DNA of 8,848 nt from Sulfurovum sp. GTDB lineage: Bacteria; Campylobacterota; Campylobacteria; Campylobacterales; Sulfurovaceae. This document shows, one piece after another, positions 5,767-8,848 of this stretch (the stretch's first letter is position 1; each line of letters opens with the position of its first letter). A model generated the notes under the pieces. It was not told the origin of the DNA, ran no database searches, and was given only the letters and a program-made list of their open reading frames with translations. The DNA is taken from assembly GCA_027046415.1 (NCBI GenBank), contig JALTYW010000225.1, forward strand, positions 1-8,848, read 5' to 3'. Position numbers and translations under genes: made by a program.

Positions 5767-5796
5767 ACTCAATTACCGTATAGCGGCAATAATGAT

Positions 5797-5831
5797 CTTT
5801 TATTTAAAATAAAAGCTTTTCGAAGAAAAGC
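5797..5831 (-). terminator. Rho-independent terminator of the Dabb-domain gene
   Basis: On the minus strand GCTTTTC-TTC-GAAAAGC (5831-5815, perfect 7-base stem) is followed by TTTTATTTT (5814-5806), a standard terminator layout about 38 bases beyond the stop of the small gene upstream. The T-tract is itself part of a second perfect palindrome, CTTTTATTT / AAATAAAAG (5797-5805 / 5807-5815). Together they separate the Dabb gene from recR. Confidence 0.8.
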
Positions 5832-5842
5832 ATACCAACACT

Positions 5843-5870
5843 CTTCACTCTTCACTCTTCACTCCTCACT
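5843..5870. repeat. Heptanucleotide tandem repeat, four units
   Basis: CTTCACT occurs three times in a row (5843-5849, 5850-5856, 5857-5863) followed by CCTCACT (5864-5870), one base different. On the minus strand the repeat (AGTGAGG, AGTGAAG x3) starts inside the TAG stop of the Dabb gene and runs towards its terminator. Perfect short tandem units are prone to copy-number change. Because the unit is not a multiple of three and lies beyond the stop, changes would alter the 3'-UTR only. Confidence 0.9.
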
Positions 5871-6171
5871 AAAGCACATCGTGCTTTTCATAGTCCACTA
5901 CTTTGGAGTACTCAACCACCTCTTTAATGAACTCAACCACCTTAAGGTGCTCAGGATGAACAGCATAGGCTTCCAGCCCCTCTTTGCCCTCAAATGTCGT
6001 GATGATACTCAGATCCATCGCACGTTCTTCTTTTGAGAAATTGAGCCCCACATCAATGCTGCGCAGTGACGGCACCACTCCCATCAGGTTTTCAAGCATC
6101 TGCTTTGCCTGTATCATGTTAGCCTGTTTATGTTCTTCTTTGAACTTGAAAAGTACAATGTGTACGACCAT
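5869..6171 (-). CDS. Dabb (stress-responsive A/B barrel) domain protein
   Basis: A 100-residue single-domain protein of the dimeric alpha-beta barrel (Dabb) family. The first strand MVVHIVLFKFKEE, a following helix (about 17-30), the strand LRSIDVGLNF, then DLSIITTFEGKEGLEAYAVHPEHLKVVEFIKEVV with the family's Y-x-x-HP-x-H segment (Tyr69 to His74) and a final strand SKVVDYE all fit. Length is typical. Members are small cytoplasmic proteins, some stress-induced, some with ligand-binding or cyclase activity; the actual substrate is not known here. Start ATG 6171 is preceded by AAGGTGGG. It is divergent from dnaJ across 87 bases and ends in its own terminator. The placement beside dnaJ hints at a stress role, but this is weak. 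Confidence 0.85.
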   Translation of the reverse strand: MVVHIVLFKFKEEHKQANMIQAKQMLENLMGVVPSLRSIDVGLNFSKEERAMDLSIITTFEGKEGLEAYAVHPEHLKVVEFIKEVVEYSKVVDYEKHDVL

Positions 6172-6197
6172 GATTACCCACCTTTTTTTAATTCGCC

Positions 6198-6221
6198 ATT
6201 ATAACGAAATTATGGTAGAAT
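6198..6221. promoter_or_regulatory. Divergent promoter region of the Dabb gene and dnaJ
   Basis: Towards dnaJ (plus strand) an extended -10 TGG-TAGAAT lies at 6213-6221. Towards the Dabb gene (minus strand) TATAAT lies at 6203-6198. Neither has a good -35. The octamer AATTCGCC occurs directly repeated at 6190-6197 and 6219-6226, 29 bases apart. No HAIR or CIRCE element is seen. The dnaJ ribosome site AGGAG is at 6247-6251. Confidence 0.5.
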
Positions 6222-6258
6222 TCGCCCAATATTTTGTTAATGAAACAGGAGCACGGCA

Positions 6259-7392
6259 ATGACGGAAATGGACTACTATGAAATACTTGAGGTTAGCAGG
6301 GACTGCACCGGAGCCGAACTGAAAAAAGCCTACCGGAAACTGGCACTGAAGTACCATCCGGACAGAAACCCTGACGACAAGGAAGCTGAAGAGAAGTTCA
6401 AACTGATCAATGAAGCCTATCAGGTGCTCAGTGACGATGAGAAACGCGCTATCTATGACCGATACGGTAAAGAAGGGCTTCAGGGTCAGGGAGCCGGTGG
6501 CGGGTTTGGCAATGCGAGTATGGATGACATTATGGATATCTTCAACTCCATGTTCGGAGGCGGTGGCGGATTTGGCGGAGGATTCGGACGCAGTAGACGC
6601 GATCCGAGTCAAAAGTATGCACTCGACCTTGAAATGGAGCTTCCTCTAAAATTCAACGAAGCGGTCTTTGGCTGTGAAAAGAAGATTGACATTACCTATA
6701 AAACCTACTGCCGTGACTGTGACGGTACAGGAGCAAAGGACGGCAAGCTAAGTACCTGTGACTACTGTGGCGGTCAGGGGCAGATCATGATGCGTCAGGG
6801 CTTCATGACCTTTACACAGGAGTGTCCAAAATGTCATGGCATGGGCAAAAAGATAGAGCAAAAATGCCCTACCTGTCATGGCAAAGGGTATGAGACCAAA
6901 GAAGACACTGTCACCATTAAGATTCCGGCAGGGGTCGACAGCGGCAACAGACTTCGTGCACAAGGCTACGGTAACGAAGCCAAGAACGGACAGCGCGGTG
7001 ATCTCTACCTTGTCTTCTATGTCGAGGAAGATGAACATTTTGTCCGTAACGGGAACGATGTCTATATTGAAGTACCGGTCTTCTTTACCCAGGCAATCCT
7101 CGGAGAGACCATTACCATCCCTGCACTCAAAGGAGAACTTGAACTCGAACTCAAGCAGGGCACCAAAGACCGCGAGCAGTTTGTCTTTGACGGGGAGGGG
7201 ATCGCTGATGTACACAGCGGACGTAAAGGACGCCTCATTGCCCAGATCAAGATGGTACTTCCCAAGAAGGTCAATGAGGAGCAAAAAGCACTACTCGAAA
7301 AGCTTCAAGAGAGCTACGGCGTAGAGAGCCGTCCACACAAAAGTACTTTTGAGTCTGCCTTCGAACGTATCAAAGGCTGGTTTAAAAATTAG
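6259..7392 (+). CDS. dnaJ: Chaperone protein DnaJ (type I Hsp40)
   Basis: Co-chaperone that delivers unfolded clients to DnaK and triggers its ATPase. The 377 residues have every type I part: J domain (about 4-70, [11 protein letters not shown]..., HPD at 33-35), a Gly/Phe-rich linker (about 76-115), and a zinc domain with four CXXCXGXG repeats (Cys151/154, Cys167/170, Cys189/192, Cys203/206). Two C-terminal beta domains follow, including [23 protein letters not shown] across two strands, then a dimerisation tail. The ATG at 6259 has AGGAG seven bases upstream; Met4 could also serve but would sit too far from it. It is on the opposite strand from grpE-dnaK and about 3.3 kb from grpE, so it is an independent unit. 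No operator like the ones before grpE and dnaK is visible. No terminator is seen before the ferritin-like gene 84 bases downstream, so read-through is possible. Confidence 0.98.
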   Translation: MTEMDYYEILEVSRDCTGAELKKAYRKLALKYHPDRNPDDKEAEEKFKLINEAYQVLSDDEKRAIYDRYGKEGLQGQGAGGGFGNASMDDIMDIFNSMFGGGGGFGGGFGRSRRDPSQKYALDLEMELPLKFNEAVFGCEKKIDITYKTYCRDCDGTGAKDGKLSTCDYCGGQGQIMMRQGFMTFTQECPKCHGMGKKIEQKCPTCHGKGYETKEDTVTIKIPAGVDSGNRLRAQGYGNEAKNGQRGDLYLVFYVEEDEHFVRNGNDVYIEVPVFFTQAILGETITIPALKGELELELKQGTKDREQFVFDGEGIADVHSGRKGRLIAQIKMVLPKKVNEEQKALLEKLQESYGVESRPHKSTFESAFERIKGWFKN

Positions 7393-7405
7393 ATAATAAT
7401 TATTT
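7391..7405 (+). promoter_or_regulatory. Weak Fur-box-like dyad before the ferritin-like gene
   Basis: AGATAAT-A-ATTATTT compares with the 7-1-7 Fur pattern TGATAAT-N-ATTATCA at 11 of 14 positions, starting in the dnaJ stop codon. The region is A/T-rich, so chance matches are likely. The gene downstream is of an iron-storage type, which is why it is listed. Confidence 0.25.
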
Positions 7406-7406
7406 T

Positions 7407-7473
7407 CCTTTAAGTAAAACTCCGATACTATAGATTATGTCATCTTATGATATAACATTATCTTAAAGGAGTT
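7407..7473 (+). promoter_or_regulatory. Leader with two possible anti-Shine-Dalgarno segments
   Basis: CCTTTAAG (7407-7414) is the exact complement of CTTAAAGG (7462-7469), and AACTCC (7418-7423) of GGAGTT (7468-7473). Both partners overlap the AAAGGAG ribosome site (7465-7471) of the ferritin-like gene. If the mRNA starts upstream of 7407, or is read through from dnaJ, either pairing could block translation. Promoter position is uncertain. Confidence 0.35.
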
Positions 7474-7476
7474 ATC

Positions 7477-7995
7477 ATGGCACGCAAAGGAAATTCGATC
7501 ATTCACGGCATTGAGATCGATGAGATCATCACCATGCTAAACCGCGCATATGCAGATGAGTGGCTGGCATACTATCAGTATTTTATTGAAGCCAAAGTGA
7601 TCACAGGTATTATGAAAGATGCTGCTATCGCCGAGTTAACCCAGCATGCGGCTGATGAACTTCGGCATGCCAATATGGTAGCTGACAGAATACTCCAGCT
7701 TGGCGGCACCCCGTTGCTGCATCCCGAAGCGTGGTTTACACACACCAACTGCGGCTATGATGCACCTGAAACCTACAATGTAGTCAATATCCTTGAAGAT
7801 GCTATCAAAGGGGAACAGTGTGCTATCAGCGTCTATTCACAAATTGCCGAAACAACCCGGAACAAAGATATCGTTACCTACGACATCGTATCGCAGATAT
7901 TGGCGGATGAAGTAGAGCATGAAGAGGATCTGCAGGCACTCCATGACGACATTACCGAATTTGTCACAGAGATCAAGCAACAGTTCAACGGCTGA
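7477..7995 (+). CDS. Ferritin-like diiron protein (bacterioferritin/Dps-like type)
   Basis: A 172-residue four-helix-bundle protein with a complete di-iron ligand set: Glu28 (ADEWLAYYQY), Glu61 and His64 (DELRH), Glu113 (KGEQCA), and Glu145 and His148 (ADEVEHEED), in the order E...ExxH...E...ExxH of the ferritin superfamily. Such proteins oxidise Fe(II) with oxygen or peroxide and may store iron in a cage, protecting DNA. Length fits bacterioferritin-like and Dps-like (DPSL) cages. There are exactly two cysteines, Cys92 and Cys115, the second two residues after a ligand. DPSL 'thioferritins' are known for a cysteine pair near the diiron site, so that subfamily is plausible but not proven. There is no rubredoxin domain, which argues against rubrerythrin. 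ATG 7477 follows AAAGGAG at 5 bases. Its TGA directly abuts the stop of the convergent gene. It may be co-transcribed with dnaJ. Confidence 0.85.
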   Translation: MARKGNSIIHGIEIDEIITMLNRAYADEWLAYYQYFIEAKVITGIMKDAAIAELTQHAADELRHANMVADRILQLGGTPLLHPEAWFTHTNCGYDAPETYNVVNILEDAIKGEQCAISVYSQIAETTRNKDIVTYDIVSQILADEVEHEEDLQALHDDITEFVTEIKQQFNG

Positions 7996-8793
7996 TTAAA
8001 ATACCTTCTGGTGCAGAATCACTTTACTTGGAGAGGGTTCAAGCGTCCCCTCCTCTCTTTTTGCATCATACGCTATCACATACACCTCATCACCACTTTG
8101 CAGATAATTTGATTCACCAAATTCGGCATAGGCTGTTGCACCGATGCTGATGAGTGCCTGTTTTGGATAGCCACAGTTCTTTAGATGCATGGCAATATCC
8201 TCCAGCGGTCCAAAATCCTTCTGTTCATTCATCTTCTCTATAAGCCACCGTTTGAGCTTTTCATAAAAATAGCTGTAACCAAGCAGTGGTGCATCCACAC
8301 CATAAGGGTGCATTACCCCGTCACGTTTGACAAACGAGCAGAGATGGTAGCTGTCCATCACACCACCCTCTTCAAAACGGTCTATCTCGATCCACTTATC
8401 ACCGATCCCTTTGGAGTCTGGTCCCCATGACTTCTTTTCGGAGATCTTCTTTGCTCCCTCTTTTCGGATGGTACAGTCATTGAATGTCGTAAACTTTTTG
8501 GCAATAATATCTGCTACTGCCATCGTCTCATCATAGACGATGTCAAACAACACCGCAATCTCCGGCTCAACCTGAGCATTTGCCTCATAAGAGGGCAGTT
8601 GAAGCTTCTTTGTACCAATAGAGTAGATACCAAGAAAATCGTCACTGCCGGGAAGATAGAACGGGAAAATGCCTTTTGGTGCTTCCGGTACTTCGGTCAC
8701 GACATTTTCAAAATCTTTCAGCTCACCTGCCTGTTCAAGATGGTGTGCAAAATTCCCCGCAACACCAAGTCCAATGCACTCTTTCAGGTTCAT
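7996..8793 (-). CDS. DUF5718-type protein with possible FAH-like fold
   Basis: A 265-residue protein of a family conserved in Campylobacterota, which I believe is DUF5718; no function is established. I chose the ATG at 8791-8793, starting MNLKECIGLGVAGNFA, because AGAGG (8798-8802) precedes it and a promoter lies at 8813-8821; the frame is open to 8844 but those residues cover the promoter. By eye it follows the order of fumarylacetoacetate hydrolase (FAH) family motifs: Glu76-x-Glu78 (QVEPEIAV), Asp106 in FNDCTIR (FAH: NDxSAR), KKSWGPDSKG (FAH: KSFDTFxPxGP), then a LISIGAT...LQSGDEVYV tail (FAH: xxTGTPxG...GDEVEV). The 28-residue gap from the second Glu to the Asp is close to that of FAHD1. 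This suggests a metal-dependent enzyme on acyl-pyruvate-like substrates, but that is inference. No signal peptide or membrane segment is seen. Confidence 0.75.
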   Translation of the reverse strand: MNLKECIGLGVAGNFAHHLEQAGELKDFENVVTEVPEAPKGIFPFYLPGSDDFLGIYSIGTKKLQLPSYEANAQVEPEIAVLFDIVYDETMAVADIIAKKFTTFNDCTIRKEGAKKISEKKSWGPDSKGIGDKWIEIDRFEEGGVMDSYHLCSFVKRDGVMHPYGVDAPLLGYSYFYEKLKRWLIEKMNEQKDFGPLEDIAMHLKNCGYPKQALISIGATAYAEFGESNYLQSGDEVYVIAYDAKREEGTLEPSPSKVILHQKVF

Positions 8794-8812
8794 GATACCT
8801 CTTTTTTGCGCC

Positions 8813-8821
8813 ATTATAGCA
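8813..8821 (-). promoter_or_regulatory. Extended -10 promoter of the DUF5718-type gene
   Basis: On the minus strand TGC-TATAAT (8821-8813) is preceded by a T-rich tract (T6 at 8837-8832) and no consensus -35, the usual Campylobacterota sigma-70 layout. Transcription would start near 8806, about 13 bases before the start codon. The remainder of the window to 8848 holds nothing else recognisable. Confidence 0.65.
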
Positions 8822-8848
8822 TGTGTCATAGAAAAAATACACATACAC

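Noticed and set aside
5767..5772. TTG start two codons upstream for recR
   Set aside because: Possible, but an ATG is available at 5766 and no ribosome site favours the TTG.
5753..5773. ACTCAAT just upstream of recR as a HAIR half-site
   Set aside because: The partner position (5753-5759) reads TTATGTT, which does not match the other half.
6539..6592. Gly-rich repeats in dnaJ as a mobile or unstable repeat
   Set aside because: This is the normal Gly/Phe linker of type I DnaJ, with varied codons.
8794..8844. Longer N-terminus for the DUF5718-type protein
   Set aside because: The extra 17 codons span the extended -10 promoter and the AGAGG ribosome site.

Overview
The window looks like a stretch of chromosome from a Campylobacterota (Epsilonproteobacteria) bacterium, probably a Sulfurovum- or Sulfurimonas-like free-living member. 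This is inferred from the protein character, the moderate G+C, the tight packing, and promoters that combine a good -10 box with T-rich upstream DNA instead of a clear -35. No transposase, integrase, tRNA, rRNA or CRISPR array is visible. Most of the window is housekeeping: protein folding, translation, recombination repair, RNA/nucleotide turnover and iron/oxidative stress.

Layout, left to right. (1) The last 64 codons of an Omp85-type outer-membrane barrel gene (+). (2) A 200-base convergent spacer with a G8 run, a strong terminator for dnaK and small 3'-UTR hairpins. (3) grpE-dnaK (-), with a consensus promoter before grpE. Two HAIR-like (HspR-type) operators are visible, one before each gene. 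(4) rpsO (-), followed by a dyad-rich 296-base spacer before grpE. (5) An Rrf2-family regulator with three cysteines, overlapping by one base a DHH/DHHA1 phosphoesterase (+). (6) recR (-), convergent with the phosphoesterase. (7) A small Dabb-domain protein (-), with a heptanucleotide tandem repeat starting in its stop codon and then a terminator. (8) dnaJ (+) divergent from it, then a ferritin-like diiron protein (+). (9) A DUF5718-type protein (-), which abuts the ferritin gene with no gap and whose sequence suggests a fumarylacetoacetate-hydrolase-like fold.

How they work together: DnaK, GrpE and DnaJ form one chaperone machine, but dnaJ is about 3.3 kb from grpE on the other strand and lacks the HAIR-like operator, so it is probably regulated differently. 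The usual upstream partner hrcA is absent from this locus and no CIRCE element is seen, which fits control by HspR. The Rrf2 regulator and the phosphoesterase look like a translationally coupled pair with an autoregulatory dyad at the promoter. The ferritin-like gene may share dnaJ transcription or use its own leader.

I see no clearly new multi-gene system here. The observations most worth checking are the paired HAIR-like operators, the dyads between rpsO and grpE, the Rrf2/phosphoesterase pair, and the possible FAH-like active site in the DUF5718 protein.
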